From Bacteroidales bacterium (GTDB lineage: Bacteria; Bacteroidota; Bacteroidia; Bacteroidales; UBA3824), in contig JAFXUC010000063.1 of assembly GCA_017535325.1 (NCBI GenBank), positions 28,203-92,202 of the forward strand: 64,000 nucleotides of DNA. Direction: 5' to 3'. The position numbers and the translations under genes were made by a program. The notes below the pieces were generated by a model that was not told where the DNA came from, ran no database searches, and saw nothing but the letters and a program-made list of their open reading frames with translations. This document shows positions 1-9,290 of this stretch, one piece after another. Position 1 is the first letter of the stretch. Each line of letters starts with the position of its first letter.

Positions 1-994
1 GATACATCGGCGTACTTGCCCTTACCGTCGTAACGTCGTAAGTCTCAATAAAATAAATCACGTCGCGGATAGCGTCCAAACCTTCCTGAACCGTGTAGTT
101 AATCTCATGGTGAACCGTCCCTATATAGTCGGCAACCTCTTTGGCGGCTTTCAAATCGGGTGCGCCTTTCAAGCCGACCGCAAAAGAGTGAAGTTGAGGC
201 CACCAAGCCTGCTGAGTGTTGCCGGTCTCGACCCTCATTGCGGAATATTTTTTAGCAACCGCCGAAATTATCGAACTGTCCAAGCCGCCCGAAAGCAATA
301 CGCCGTAAGGAACGTCCGACATCAACTGTCTCTGAACAGCGTTTTCCAAAGCCTCACGAATGTCAGAAGATGTTAATTTTGAGTCTCTTACGGTGTCAAA
401 AGATGTCCATTTGCGGTTGTACCATTTGGTCATTTTCTTGGTTTTTGACGAGTAATAATGACCCGGCAAAAACACCTCATATTCGGTGCAGAATCCTTCC
501 AAGGCTTTCAACTCCGAGGCCACACACAAATGACCGTCAGCGTCTTTGCCGATGTAAAGCGGAATCACGCCTATCGGGTCGCGGGCAATCAGATACTCGT
601 TTTTTGCCTCGTCGTAAAGCGCAAACGCAAAAATTCCCGACAAGTCCTCCAAAAAGTCAATGCCTTTGTCCTTGTACAGAGCCAGAATCACCTCGCAGTC
701 CGAACCCGTCTGAAAATCAAACTTTTCAGCGTATTTTTCACGGATTTCGCGGTGGTTGTATATTTCGCCGTTAACAGCCAAAATTACGTCGCCTTCCTTT
801 GTTTTGAGCGGCTGACTGCCTGATTTCGGGTCTACGATTGAAAGTCTTTCGTGAGCCAGAACCGCCGTTTTTCCGACGTAAATTCCCGACCAGTCCGGAC
901 CTCTGTGTCTGATTTTTCCCGACTGAACCAACGCCCTCTGACGAAGTCTTTCTGCCCCGCCCTCTATGTCAAAAATTCCAACTATTCCACACAT
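1..994 (-). CDS. asnB: Asparagine synthase B, glutamine-hydrolysing (3' end cut by window)
   Basis: Makes asparagine from aspartate, ATP and glutamine-derived ammonia. I translated this from the start codon at 992-994; it runs off the left edge, so 331 of roughly 550 residues are visible. It begins MCGIVGIFD, so Cys2 is the N-terminal nucleophile of the class II glutaminase domain, followed by RHRGPD (about 29-34), NGEIYNH (about 75-81) and the PP-loop SGGLDS (235-240) of the synthetase domain. It lies 74 bp downstream of gltD on the same strand, so gltB-gltD-asnB probably form one glutamine-consuming operon. The gap contains only an AT-rich repeat. The call is secure; only the C-terminal end is unseen. 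Confidence 0.96.
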   Translation of the reverse strand, partial: MCGIVGIFDIEGGAERLRQRALVQSGKIRHRGPDWSGIYVGKTAVLAHERLSIVDPKSGSQPLKTKEGDVILAVNGEIYNHREIREKYAEKFDFQTGSDCEVILALYKDKGIDFLEDLSGIFAFALYDEAKNEYLIARDPIGVIPLYIGKDADGHLCVASELKALEGFCTEYEVFLPGHYYSSKTKKMTKWYNRKWTSFDTVRDSKLTSSDIREALENAVQRQLMSDVPYGVLLSGGLDSSIISAVAKKYSAMRVETGNTQQAWWPQLHSFAVGLKGAPDLKAAKEVADYIGTVHHEINYTVQEGLDAIRDVIYFIETYDVTTVRASTPMY

Positions 995-1009
995 GATAGA
1001 AATTTTTAT

Positions 1010-1086
1010 TAATTAACAACTAATAGTTAACAATTAACAACGAATTGTCAATTATTAGTTGTTAACTGTTAATTTTTAATTGTTAA
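1010..1086. repeat. AT-rich intergenic repeat (TTAACAATTAACAA type)
   Basis: The asnB-gltD gap, and the last codons of gltD, consist of imperfect direct and inverted copies of AATTGTTAAC/GTTAACAATT that could fold into a long weak hairpin. Similar sequence lies between glnK and amt (10604-10680), and related simpler runs precede birA and separate pheA from tyrA. Function unknown. Confidence 0.5.
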
Positions 1087-2412
1087 TTGAAAAATCTTTT
1101 CTGCAACTTGTCTTCCCGAAGCAATCGCCCTTACAACAAGCGAAGCACCCGAAAACGCATCACCGCAAACAAATACATTCTCTTTAAATTCAGGCATTTG
1201 AGGTTTCAAAAATCCCATGGCAAGCAAAACCATATCACATTCGATAACCTCTTTTTTGCCTGTTAACTTCATCGTCGGTCTGCCGCCTTCGGGGTTTGGA
1301 ACCCATTCTACTTCTTCAACTTCCGCACCTGTCAAAACGCCGTCTTTGCCGATAAATTTATTCGTGTTCAAAAGCCAACGTCTTGTGCAGCCTTCCTCGT
1401 GAGCGTAAGATGTTTTGAGGATTTGCGGCCAGTAGGGCCAAGGCGTTGCGGGATTGCTGCCAACCGGCGGTTTGGGCATGATTTCGATTTGCGTAACCGA
1501 TTTGCAGCCCTGACGGTGTGCCGTTCCGATGCAGTCGCTTCCCGTGTCGCCGCCGCCGATTACCAAAACTTTTTTGCCTTTTGCGTTCACCAAATCTTTT
1601 TTGTCGAATTGTTCGCCCATCAAAATTCTTGTCTGTTGCGACAACATTTCCAACGCCAAATATACGCCTTTGAGTTCACGGCCTTCGATTTTCAAATCCC
1701 TTGCCTGAGGAGTTCCCGTTGCAACAACATAAAAGTCAAAACCTTCCGGCAGTTTTGCAAAGTCAACTTCCGTGTTGTAAACAAATTTTACGCCTTCTTC
1801 CTCCATTAAGTTTATTCTGCGGTCAATGACGTTTTTAGCAAGTTTGAAATTTGGAATACCAAATCTCAACAATCCGCCTGCTGCCTCGTTTTTTTCATAA
1901 ACGGTAACATCAAAGCCTTTCTTATTCAGTTGATTAGCCGCTGACAAGCCCGCAGGACCCGAACCAATGACCAAAACTTTTTTGCCGTTTCTGTCGTATG
2001 TTTGCGGCGTAATGTAACTTTCTAAAAACGCCCTTTCAATAATCGCACATTCATTTTCGCGACAAGTTACGGGCTCTGAAATCGTCAAATTAAGCACGCA
2101 TGATTTCTCGCACAACGCCGGACAAACTCTTCCCGTAAATTCAGGAAAATCATTTGTCTTGCTCAGAAGTTTATAGGCCGTCTCCCAATCACCTTTATAA
2201 AGCGCGTCATTCCATTCAGGCTGTTTGTTGCCGAGCGGACACGCCCAATGACAAAACGGCACTCCGCAATCCATACAACGCGAAGCCTGCAACTGACGGT
2301 CTTTTGTATTTAATGTCTGCTCCATTTCCGAAAAATCGTGAACCCTCTCACTAACAGGCCTGTGTCCAGCCTCTTTTCTCGGTATACTTAAAAATGCTCT
2401 CGGATTTCCCAT
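1069..2412 (-). CDS. gltD: Glutamate synthase small subunit (NADPH, FeS, FAD)
   Basis: The beta subunit of GOGAT: it takes electrons from NAD(P)H through FAD to the large subunit. From the start MGNPRAF it is 447 residues, usual for GltD. Cysteines at 46, 49, 54 and 58 and again at 97, 101 and 105 are the N-terminal iron-sulphur ligands. GSGPAG (150-155) is the FAD-binding Rossmann motif and GGGDTGSD further on is the NADPH-binding one. The frame stays open upstream to 2526, but that extension would be translated from an inserted repeat element and has no family counterpart, so I chose the ATG at 2410-2412. It lies downstream of gltB in the same direction, separated by a 172-bp repeat element. 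Confidence 0.95.
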   Translation of the reverse strand: MGNPRAFLSIPRKEAGHRPVSERVHDFSEMEQTLNTKDRQLQASRCMDCGVPFCHWACPLGNKQPEWNDALYKGDWETAYKLLSKTNDFPEFTGRVCPALCEKSCVLNLTISEPVTCRENECAIIERAFLESYITPQTYDRNGKKVLVIGSGPAGLSAANQLNKKGFDVTVYEKNEAAGGLLRFGIPNFKLAKNVIDRRINLMEEEGVKFVYNTEVDFAKLPEGFDFYVVATGTPQARDLKIEGRELKGVYLALEMLSQQTRILMGEQFDKKDLVNAKGKKVLVIGGGDTGSDCIGTAHRQGCKSVTQIEIMPKPPVGSNPATPWPYWPQILKTSYAHEEGCTRRWLLNTNKFIGKDGVLTGAEVEEVEWVPNPEGGRPTMKLTGKKEVIECDMVLLAMGFLKPQMPEFKENVFVCGDAFSGASLVVRAIASGRQVAEKIFQLTIKN

Positions 2413-2429
2413 GATAGTTATGTTTTTTG

Positions 2430-2601
2430 CGCTCGCCGCGCGGGCGTTCTTTCTTATAAGAAAGAACCAAAGAATTTTTATATTCGCGCTATCGCGCGGA
2501 CGTTTTTGCACAAACAGTGCTAACATCCGGCGAGTGAAACGAGCCGAATATAAAAGTTTTCCGGTTCCCTTTTTTAAAAGGGAACGCCCCCGCGGCGAGC
2601 G
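2430..2601. repeat. MITE-like element with 20-bp terminal inverted repeats between gltB and gltD
   Basis: The ends 2430-2449 and 2582-2601 are inverted copies of each other with one mismatch (CGCTCGCCGC at the outer edge). The interior is a chain of small palindromes: a perfect 22-bp one at 2446-2467 (GTTCTTTC/GAAAGAAC arms), a GC-rich one near 2490-2500 (CGCGCTATCGCGCG), CGGCGAGTGAAACGAGCCG near 2528-2546, and a near-palindrome GGTTCCC/GGGAAC near 2562-2585. It has no coding capacity of its own. It fills almost the whole gap between gltB and gltD. Confidence 0.7.
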
Positions 2602-2609
2602 GTTAAATA

Positions 2610-5600
2610 TTAATAATCACGCTGAATATCAGCGATTTTGTCTTGTAATTTTTTGAGTTGTTCTTCTTGAAGTACTTTTTTGTATTCAATAGGAACTACT
2701 TGAATGAAATCGTCTATATATCTATTCCAATCGTCAAGGATTGTGCGGGCGAGTTTTGAACCCGTGTAACGCCAATGACGAAGGATAAGTTCGTGAAGTT
2801 CTTTGCGGTACGTGTTTTCTTCTACGAGTGAAAGTTCCACCATGTCGGGGTTGCAGAAATAGTCGAAAGTGTGTTGCGGGTCGTAAACGTATGCTACGCC
2901 GCCTGACATTCCTGCGCCGAAGTTTCTGCCTGTCGGACCTAAAACGACAACCCGTCCGCCTGTCATATATTCGCAACAGTGGTCGCCCGTGCCTTCTATG
3001 ACGGCTATTGCGCCTGAATTTCTAACGGCAAATCTTTCACCGACACGACCGTTGATGTAGATTTCGCCGCTTGTTGCGCCGTAAAGTCCGGTGTTGCCGG
3101 CGATGATGTTTTTCTCTGCCGCAAACGAACTTGATGACGGCGGCATTATCGAGATGTGTCCGCCTGACAAGCCTTTTCCGAAATAGTCGTTAGCCTCGCC
3201 TTCGAGTTTGAAAGAAACGCCGTGAACCAAAAACGCTCCGAAACTCTGTCCCGCCGAACCTTTGAACTTGATGTTAATCGTGTCTGTCGGGAGACCTTTT
3301 TCACCGTATTTTTTAGCGATGTAACCTGAAAGCATCGTTCCGCAAGCCCTGTCGGTGTTTTTGATTGCGTAATCCAAAAACAATTCTCTGCCGTTTTCGA
3401 TTGCGGGTTTTGCTTGTTCGATAATTGCAAAGTCCTTAACGTCAGATACTTTGGTAAACTCTCTGCCGTCGTAATGGAGTTGACCTTCGCTCTTTGTCAA
3501 AAGCCTTGAAAAATCCAACGTTTCGGTTTTTGAACCTGTTTCTTGCGGTTTCAACTTGATTAAATCCGTTCTGCCGATAATGTCGGAGAGTTTTTTGAAG
3601 CCCATTTGTGCCAAATATTCGCGGACTTCCTGAGCCAAAAACGTGAAATAATTAACTATGTAATCTGCTCTTCCTCTGAATCTTTCCCTTAAAACGGGGT
3701 CTTGTGTCGCAACACCGACGGGACAAGTGTTAGTATTACACTTTCTCATCATAACGCAGCCCAAAACGATGAGCGGCAATGTTCCGAAAGCAAACTCGTC
3801 AGCACCGAGCATTGCCATAAGAACCACGTCGCGGCCTGTTTTCAACTGACCGTCAGTCTGCAACCTTACCTGAGCGCGAAGACCGTTCAAAGAAAGTGTC
3901 TGCTGTGTTTCTGCCAGACCGATTTCCGGCGAAATGCCCGCGAAACGCATTGACGAAGCAGGTGAAGCACCCGTACCGCCTTCCGCACCCGAAATCACGA
4001 TTAAGTCAGCCTTTGCTTTTGCAACGCCGGCAGCGATTGTGCCGACACCGCTTTCAGCAACCAATTTTACTGAAACGGCAGCCGTCGGGTTGATGTTTTT
4101 GAGGTCGAAAATAAGTTGCGCCAAGTCCTCAATTGAATAAATGTCGTGATGAGGCGGCGGCGAAATAAGCGAAATTCCGGGGATTGAATTACGAGTTTTC
4201 GCGATGATTTCGTTAACTTTAAAGCCCGGTAACTGACCGCCTTCGCCCGGTTTTACACCCTGAGCGACTTTGATTTGGATTTCTTCGCCGTTAACCAGAT
4301 ATTCTGCCGTAACGCCAAAACGTCCTGAGGCGATTTGTTTGGTTTTAGAGGCTAATTCGGTGTGGTAACGTGCGTTGTCCTCGCCGCCTTCGCCAGTGTT
4401 AGAACGTGTTCCTAATTTATTCATTGCTAACGCGATAGCCTCGTGCGCTTCTATCGAAATAGCACCGAATGACATCGCTCCCGAAACAAAATGCTTAACA
4501 ATTTCCTCAACGGGTTCAACCTCGTCAATTGAAATCGGGGTTTTGTTAACGTCAAAATCGAAGAAATCGCGGATAAAAATCGGTTTTTCCTTATTGTCAA
4601 CAAGTCTTGTGAAATCTTTGAATTTCTGATAGTTGCCGGTTCTTGTTGCGATTTGAAGTGTTGCGATTGTTTCGGGATTCCAAGCGTGAAGGATTCCGTC
4701 TTTGCGGAAAGAGAATAAGCCTTGATTGCCCGGAAATTCGGGTTTCTTAGTGCCGTAAGCCTGCTCATGAAGTTTTTTAGCGTCTAAGGCAATGTGTTTT
4801 AAGCCGATACCGCCGATTGTTGAAACTTCCGTTCCAAAATACGTGCGCAAAAGTTCTTCTGAAAGTCCGATTGATTCAAAAATTTTTGCGCCTCGGTAAC
4901 TGCGGATTGTCGAAATACCCATTTTCGACATTATTTTAAAAAGACCTTTGCGAACCGCTTTAATATAGTTGTTTTCAGCGGTTTGATAGTCTTCCTGAAT
5001 CTGTTTTGTCTTAACCAAATAGTCCAAAACGGCAAAAGTCATATACGGATTGATAGCCGAAGCACCGTAGCCGAGAAGAAGTGCGGCGTGCATAACTTCG
5101 CGGATTTCGCCCGACTCAACGATAAGAGCCGTCTGAACACGTTTTCCAACCGAAATCAAATAATGGTGAACCGCCGAAGTTGCAAGCAGAGACGGAATTA
5201 CAGCCGTCTTTTCGTCCAAATCTCTGTCAGAAAGAATAATATAATTGATGCCTGCGTCAACCGATTCTTCGGCTTTTTTGCAAAGGTTGTCAACAGCCTC
5301 ACGCAAGCCTCTTTCACCTTTTTCGGGGTCGTAAAGAAGCGGTAATTTCGTGGTTTTGAAACCTTTATAACGTATATTACAAAGAATGTCAAGACGTGTG
5401 TTGTTCAAGACGGGGTGCGGCAGACGAACCATTTTGCAGTTAGTTTCGTCGGGTGTTAAAATGTCAGTTCCGACTGAGCCGATATATTCTGTCAGCGACA
5501 TAACGAGTTCTTCGCGAATAGGGTCTATCGCGGGATTCGTAACTTGTGCAAACTGTTGACGGAAATAGTTGAAAAAGATTTGCGGACGGTCAGAAACCAC

Positions 5601-7082
5601 TGCAAGCGGTGTATCGTTACCCATTGCGGCAACGGGTTCAGCACCTGTTGTACACATTGGGATAACAGTTTTTTCGATGTCTTCGCCTGAAAAGCCGAAA
5701 TTAACGAGTTTGCGTTCAAAATCAGGCACTTCGTTGCTGACTTTACGTCCGGATTTAAGGTTTTCGAGTTGTATTCTGTTGGTATTGAGCCAAGTTTTAT
5801 ACGGGTGTTCCTGCGAAAGTTGCTTTTTGAGTTCGCCGTCGTAATAGATTTTGCCTTCCTGAGTGTCAATCATAATGATTTTTCCGGGTTGAAGGCGACC
5901 TTTTTCGCTAATTTGTGAGGGTTCAAAATCCATAACGCCAGTCTCCGAGGCAACAACCATCATGCCGTTGTTTGTGATGACATAACGCGAGGGTCGAAGT
6001 CCGTTTCTATCCAACATTCCGCCTGCAAATCTGCCGTCTGAAAAGAGCAGCGCAGCCGGTCCGTCCCACGGCTCCATAAGGATTGAGTGGTACTCGTAAA
6101 AGGCTTTAAGTTCGTCGCTTATTGGGTTTTTATCGTTGAAACTTTCGGGGACCAAAATCGCCATTGCGTGCGGCAATGACATTCCCGAATTTACGAAAAA
6201 TTCAAACACGTTGTCAAGAGATGCAGAGTCGGACATGTTAGGCGTTACAATCGGGCGTAAATCCTTGATGTTGCCGAGTTTGCCTGACGATAGAACGCTT
6301 TCGCGGGCTTTCATCCAGTTACGGTTTCCGCGGATAGTGTTAATTTCGCCGTTATGACACAACATTCTGAAAGGCTGTGCGAGTTTCCATTCAGGGAAAG
6401 TGTTGGTTGAAAAACGCGAGTGAACAAGTGCAAGTCCGCTTGTGAGATATTCGTTTGAAAGGTCTGTATAATATTCCCTTAACTGCATTGAAGTCAGCAT
6501 ACCTTTAAATACTATGGACTTACTTGAAAGGGAAACAACATAAAAATCAGGGTCAGAAATTCTGTTTTCAACGCGCTTACGGATTTTATAAAGTACGCTT
6601 TCAAATTCCGGCACTTTATCGTCGGAAACGCCCGTGATAAAGATTTGACGGATGTCGGGTTCGGTCATTTTAGCACCTTCGCCTAAACATTCCGAATTAA
6701 CGGGGACGTTTCTAAGGTGCATAAGGTTAAGACCTTCTTTTTCAATCTCTTCGATAAAGATTTTGAGAATTTCGCCCTGACGTGCATTGTCTTTTGGCAG
6801 GAAAATGAGACCTGTTCCGTATTTACCTTTTTCGGGTACGGGAATACCTTGAAGGAGGATAAATTCGTGCGGGATTTGAAGAAGGATTCCCGCGCCGTCG
6901 CCGGTTTTTCCGTCGGAGCCTTCCGCGCCGCGGTGCATCATGTTTTCGAGGACTTTAAGAGCGTTGTCCACGAGTTCATGAGATTTGTTGCCGTGAATGT
7001 TCACAACCATTCCGACACCACAGGCATCGTGTTCGTTTTCAGGGTTATAAAGCCCTTGAATATTCGGTTTCTTTCTTTGCAT
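2610..7082 (-). CDS. gltB: Glutamate synthase large subunit
   Basis: The alpha subunit of GOGAT: it hydrolyses glutamine and transfers the ammonia to 2-oxoglutarate to make glutamate. It has 1490 residues from the chosen ATG at 7080-7082, the usual length. The start gives a 20-residue propeptide before DACGVGM, so Cys21 would be the mature N-terminal nucleophile. Next come the class II amidotransferase domain (about 21-430), a central domain, the FMN-binding synthase domain with GEGGEDNARY and KPGEGGQLPG, the 3Fe-4S ligands in CVMMRKCNTNTCPVG, and the C-terminal beta-helix GXGXG domain. An ATG 11 codons further upstream lies next to the -7 box and is less likely. A cluster of ACGTAAA sites lies upstream. 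Confidence 0.97.
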   Translation of the reverse strand: MQRKKPNIQGLYNPENEHDACGVGMVVNIHGNKSHELVDNALKVLENMMHRGAEGSDGKTGDGAGILLQIPHEFILLQGIPVPEKGKYGTGLIFLPKDNARQGEILKIFIEEIEKEGLNLMHLRNVPVNSECLGEGAKMTEPDIRQIFITGVSDDKVPEFESVLYKIRKRVENRISDPDFYVVSLSSKSIVFKGMLTSMQLREYYTDLSNEYLTSGLALVHSRFSTNTFPEWKLAQPFRMLCHNGEINTIRGNRNWMKARESVLSSGKLGNIKDLRPIVTPNMSDSASLDNVFEFFVNSGMSLPHAMAILVPESFNDKNPISDELKAFYEYHSILMEPWDGPAALLFSDGRFAGGMLDRNGLRPSRYVITNNGMMVVASETGVMDFEPSQISEKGRLQPGKIIMIDTQEGKIYYDGELKKQLSQEHPYKTWLNTNRIQLENLKSGRKVSNEVPDFERKLVNFGFSGEDIEKTVIPMCTTGAEPVAAMGNDTPLAVVSDRPQIFFNYFRQQFAQVTNPAIDPIREELVMSLTEYIGSVGTDILTPDETNCKMVRLPHPVLNNTRLDILCNIRYKGFKTTKLPLLYDPEKGERGLREAVDNLCKKAEESVDAGINYIILSDRDLDEKTAVIPSLLATSAVHHYLISVGKRVQTALIVESGEIREVMHAALLLGYGASAINPYMTFAVLDYLVKTKQIQEDYQTAENNYIKAVRKGLFKIMSKMGISTIRSYRGAKIFESIGLSEELLRTYFGTEVSTIGGIGLKHIALDAKKLHEQAYGTKKPEFPGNQGLFSFRKDGILHAWNPETIATLQIATRTGNYQKFKDFTRLVDNKEKPIFIRDFFDFDVNKTPISIDEVEPVEEIVKHFVSGAMSFGAISIEAHEAIALAMNKLGTRSNTGEGGEDNARYHTELASKTKQIASGRFGVTAEYLVNGEEIQIKVAQGVKPGEGGQLPGFKVNEIIAKTRNSIPGISLISPPPHHDIYSIEDLAQLIFDLKNINPTAAVSVKLVAESGVGTIAAGVAKAKADLIVISGAEGGTGASPASSMRFAGISPEIGLAETQQTLSLNGLRAQVRLQTDGQLKTGRDVVLMAMLGADEFAFGTLPLIVLGCVMMRKCNTNTCPVGVATQDPVLRERFRGRADYIVNYFTFLAQEVREYLAQMGFKKLSDIIGRTDLIKLKPQETGSKTETLDFSRLLTKSEGQLHYDGREFTKVSDVKDFAIIEQAKPAIENGRELFLDYAIKNTDRACGTMLSGYIAKKYGEKGLPTDTINIKFKGSAGQSFGAFLVHGVSFKLEGEANDYFGKGLSGGHISIMPPSSSSFAAEKNIIAGNTGLYGATSGEIYINGRVGERFAVRNSGAIAVIEGTGDHCCEYMTGGRVVVLGPTGRNFGAGMSGGVAYVYDPQHTFDYFCNPDMVELSLVEENTYRKELHELILRHWRYTGSKLARTILDDWNRYIDDFIQVVPIEYKKVLQEEQLKKLQDKIADIQRDY

Positions 7083-7105
7083 AACAGTTGATTTTTTTAA
7101 CTGCG

Positions 7106-7113
7106 CAAAGTTC
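7106..7113 (-). promoter_or_regulatory. Probable gltB -7 promoter box
   Basis: On the minus strand this reads GAACTTTG, one mismatch from the Bacteroidetes consensus TAnnTTTG, and lies about 24 bases before the gltB start. The ACGTAAA-type sites described separately begin about 17 bases upstream of it. Confidence 0.5.
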
Positions 7114-7129
7114 AATATTCTTGATGAAT

Positions 7130-7197
7130 TTTACCGTAAAAAAAACACGTAAATTGGATAAAGGTTTTACGTAAAATTTTATAAGGGTTTTACGTAA
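7130..7197. promoter_or_regulatory. Cluster of TTTTACGTAAAA operator-like palindromes, gltB/dapF divergent promoter
   Basis: Four related sites are visible: TTTACCGTAAA (7130-7140), ACGTAAA (7147-7153), the perfect 12-bp palindrome TTTTACGTAAAA (7165-7176) and TTTTACGTAA (7188-7197). The last two sit in direct repeats ATAARGGTTTTACGTAA exactly 23 bp apart, about two helical turns. They lie upstream of the gltB -7 box, as expected for an activator, and about 60 bases upstream of the dapF -7 box. The binding protein is not known from this window. Confidence 0.6.
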
Positions 7198-7257
7198 GGG
7201 AAATTACGGATTTTCCTTAATATAAACGCCTGACATTTTTAGTAAAAAAATCTTCCG

Positions 7258-7265
7258 TATTTTTG
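7258..7265 (+). promoter_or_regulatory. dapF -7 promoter box TATTTTTG
   Basis: Exact match to TAnnTTTG followed by C, 25 bases before the dapF start. Confidence 0.6.
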
Positions 7266-7290
7266 CGTTTTCAAAAAAAAGAATAAGATT

Positions 7291-8094
7291 ATGAAAATAC
7301 CTTTTATAAAAATGCAGGGTGCGGGCAACGATTACGTTTATATCGACTGCTTTGAGACTCCTTTTGAAACCCTGCCTGAAATCTCCGCGCTCGCTAAAAA
7401 AATGAGCGACAGACATTTTGGAATCGGCAGCGACGGTCTGGTTTTGATAATGCCTTCTGACAACGGTTCGGAACTCAGAATGAGAATGTTTAATTCCGAC
7501 GGCTCTGAGGCGCAAATGTGCGGAAACGCTTCACGCTGCGTTGCAAAATACGCTTTTGACACGCAAAAAGTTAAAACCAAAGAATTTACTCTCCAAACCA
7601 AAGCCGGACAAAAACAAATTCAAATCATTGATTCTGACACCGTTACGGTAAATATGGGAAAACCCGAAATCATCACGGAAGAGAATTTTTTAGAAATTTC
7701 AGGCGTAACGTACAGATATACAGCCGTTTCGATGGGAAATCCGCATTGCGTTATCTTTGTTGACGATGTTAAAAACTTTCCCGTAGAAACTGTCGGCAGA
7801 CAAATCGAAATCCATAAAAACTTTCCCGAAAAAACCAACGTAGAATTTATAAAAGTAATTGACAATAAGACACTTGAAATGCGTGTCTGGGAGCGCGGCG
7901 CGGGTGAAACCTTAGCCTGCGGAACGGGTGCGTGCGCAAGCGGTGTCGCCTCTTTTATAAACGGCCGTTCAGAAAGAAACGTCCGTTTGAGGCTTTTGGG
8001 CGGCGATCTTCAAATCAACTGGTCGGAAAAGGACGGCTGCGTGTACATGACAGGCGGCGCAAAAATTGTTTTTAAAGGCGAATTTTATTATTAA
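7291..8094 (+). CDS. dapF: Diaminopimelate epimerase
   Basis: Converts LL-diaminopimelate to meso-diaminopimelate for lysine and peptidoglycan synthesis. It has 267 residues, usual for the family. The two catalytic cysteines are visible in MCGNASRC (Cys77) and LACGTGACASG (Cys210). The N-terminal half carries the KMQGAGNDYV motif typical of DapF. It is followed after 6 bases by dapL, so the last two steps of the diaminopimelate aminotransferase route are co-transcribed. It diverges from gltB across a shared operator region, which may couple diaminopimelate synthesis to nitrogen supply; that coupling is inference. Confidence 0.97.
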   Translation: MKIPFIKMQGAGNDYVYIDCFETPFETLPEISALAKKMSDRHFGIGSDGLVLIMPSDNGSELRMRMFNSDGSEAQMCGNASRCVAKYAFDTQKVKTKEFTLQTKAGQKQIQIIDSDTVTVNMGKPEIITEENFLEISGVTYRYTAVSMGNPHCVIFVDDVKNFPVETVGRQIEIHKNFPEKTNVEFIKVIDNKTLEMRVWERGAGETLACGTGACASGVASFINGRSERNVRLRLLGGDLQINWSEKDGCVYMTGGAKIVFKGEFYY

Positions 8095-8100
8095 AAGATT

Positions 8101-9285
8101 ATGATACAGATAAACGAAAACTTTACCAAACTTTCTGAAAGTTACCTTTTTACGGAAATAGCCCGCAGGGTTAAGGCTTATACGACAGAAAATCCGAATG
8201 CGGACATTATAAAAATGGGAATCGGCGACGTTACCCTGCCGCTTCCGAAAGCCTGCATTGAAGCCATGCACAAGGCTGTTGACGAGATGTCTAAAAAAGA
8301 GACTTTCCGCGGTTACGGGCCTGAACAAGGCTATGAATTTTTGCAGGAAAAAATCCGCGATTTTGACTTTGCGACACGCGGCGTAAAAATTTCCAACGAC
8401 GAAATTTTCATTTCCGACGGCGCAAAATCCGACACAGGAAACATCACCGATATTTTGGGCGAAGGCAACACTATTGCTGTAACCGACCCTGTTTATCCCG
8501 TTTATGTGGACACCAACGTTATGGCAGGACGGCAAAACATTGTGTATATGCCTGTTACAAAAGAAAACGGTTTTGTTCCCGAACTGCCCAAAGAGGACGT
8601 TTCTGTGCTTTATTTATGTTTTCCTAACAATCCGACGGGAACGGTTCTCAAAAAGGACGAGTTGAAAGTTTTTGTGGATTACGCCATCAAACACAAGGCG
8701 TTGATACTTTTTGACGCGGCATACGAGGCTTTCATAACCGAGGACAACGTGCCGCATTCCATTTACGAAATTGAAGGCGCAAAACAAGTGGCAATAGAGT
8801 TCAGGAGTTATTCAAAAACGGCGGGTTTTACGGGGACGAGATGTTCTTACACGGTTGTTCCGAAAGAGTGTACGGGTTATGACAAAAACGGCAAAGCCTT
8901 TCCGCTCAATCACTTTTGGAAACGCCGTCAGTGTACGAAATTCAACGGCACACCTTATATAATTCAGCGTGCAGCGGAGGCGATTTATACGCCGGAGGGT
9001 TCGTCGCAAGTTGTAGAAATTATTGATTATTATCTTAACAACGCCAAAATTATCCGCGAGGGTTTGACGAAAAAAGGTTTTGAAGTTTTCGGCGGCGTTA
9101 ACTCACCGTATATCTGGCTGAAAACTCCCGAAAAAGATTCATGGAAGTTTTTTGACTATTTGCTGAAAGAAAAAAACATTGTTACCACACCGGGAGCGGG
9201 TTTCGGCAAATCAGGCGAAGGCTATATCCGTCTTACAGCTTTCAACACCAAGGAGAAGACCGTCGAGGCAATGGAGAGGATATAA
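8101..9285 (+). CDS. dapL: LL-diaminopimelate aminotransferase
   Basis: A fold-type I PLP aminotransferase that uses glutamate to convert tetrahydrodipicolinate directly to LL-diaminopimelate, bypassing the acylated intermediates. It has 394 residues. The cofactor lysine is Lys239 in [15 protein letters not shown], the PLP-phosphate region is [10 protein letters not shown], and the substrate loop FPNNPTGTV is present. The DapL type is indicated by the [14 protein letters not shown] segment and the pairing with dapF. It directly follows dapF and ends shortly before ACGTAAAA/TTTTACGT sites and a strong terminator, so the dapF-dapL transcript probably ends there. Confidence 0.95.
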   Translation: MIQINENFTKLSESYLFTEIARRVKAYTTENPNADIIKMGIGDVTLPLPKACIEAMHKAVDEMSKKETFRGYGPEQGYEFLQEKIRDFDFATRGVKISNDEIFISDGAKSDTGNITDILGEGNTIAVTDPVYPVYVDTNVMAGRQNIVYMPVTKENGFVPELPKEDVSVLYLCFPNNPTGTVLKKDELKVFVDYAIKHKALILFDAAYEAFITEDNVPHSIYEIEGAKQVAIEFRSYSKTAGFTGTRCSYTVVPKECTGYDKNGKAFPLNHFWKRRQCTKFNGTPYIIQRAAEAIYTPEGSSQVVEIIDYYLNNAKIIREGLTKKGFEVFGGVNSPYIWLKTPEKDSWKFFDYLLKEKNIVTTPGAGFGKSGEGYIRLTAFNTKEKTVEAMERI

Positions 9286-9290
9286 GAAAC

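Noticed and set aside
995..1068. Second amino-acid attenuator before asnB
   Set aside because: The gap only holds an AT-rich repeat; no leader peptide enriched in Asn or Gln and no GC-rich terminator is present.
2413..2526. Longer gltD start
   Set aside because: It would translate the inverted-repeat element; the family-typical N-terminus begins at 2412.
7969..8535. Minus-strand 188-codon open frame over dapF/dapL
   Set aside because: Spans two well-supported genes in antisense with no recognisable content.
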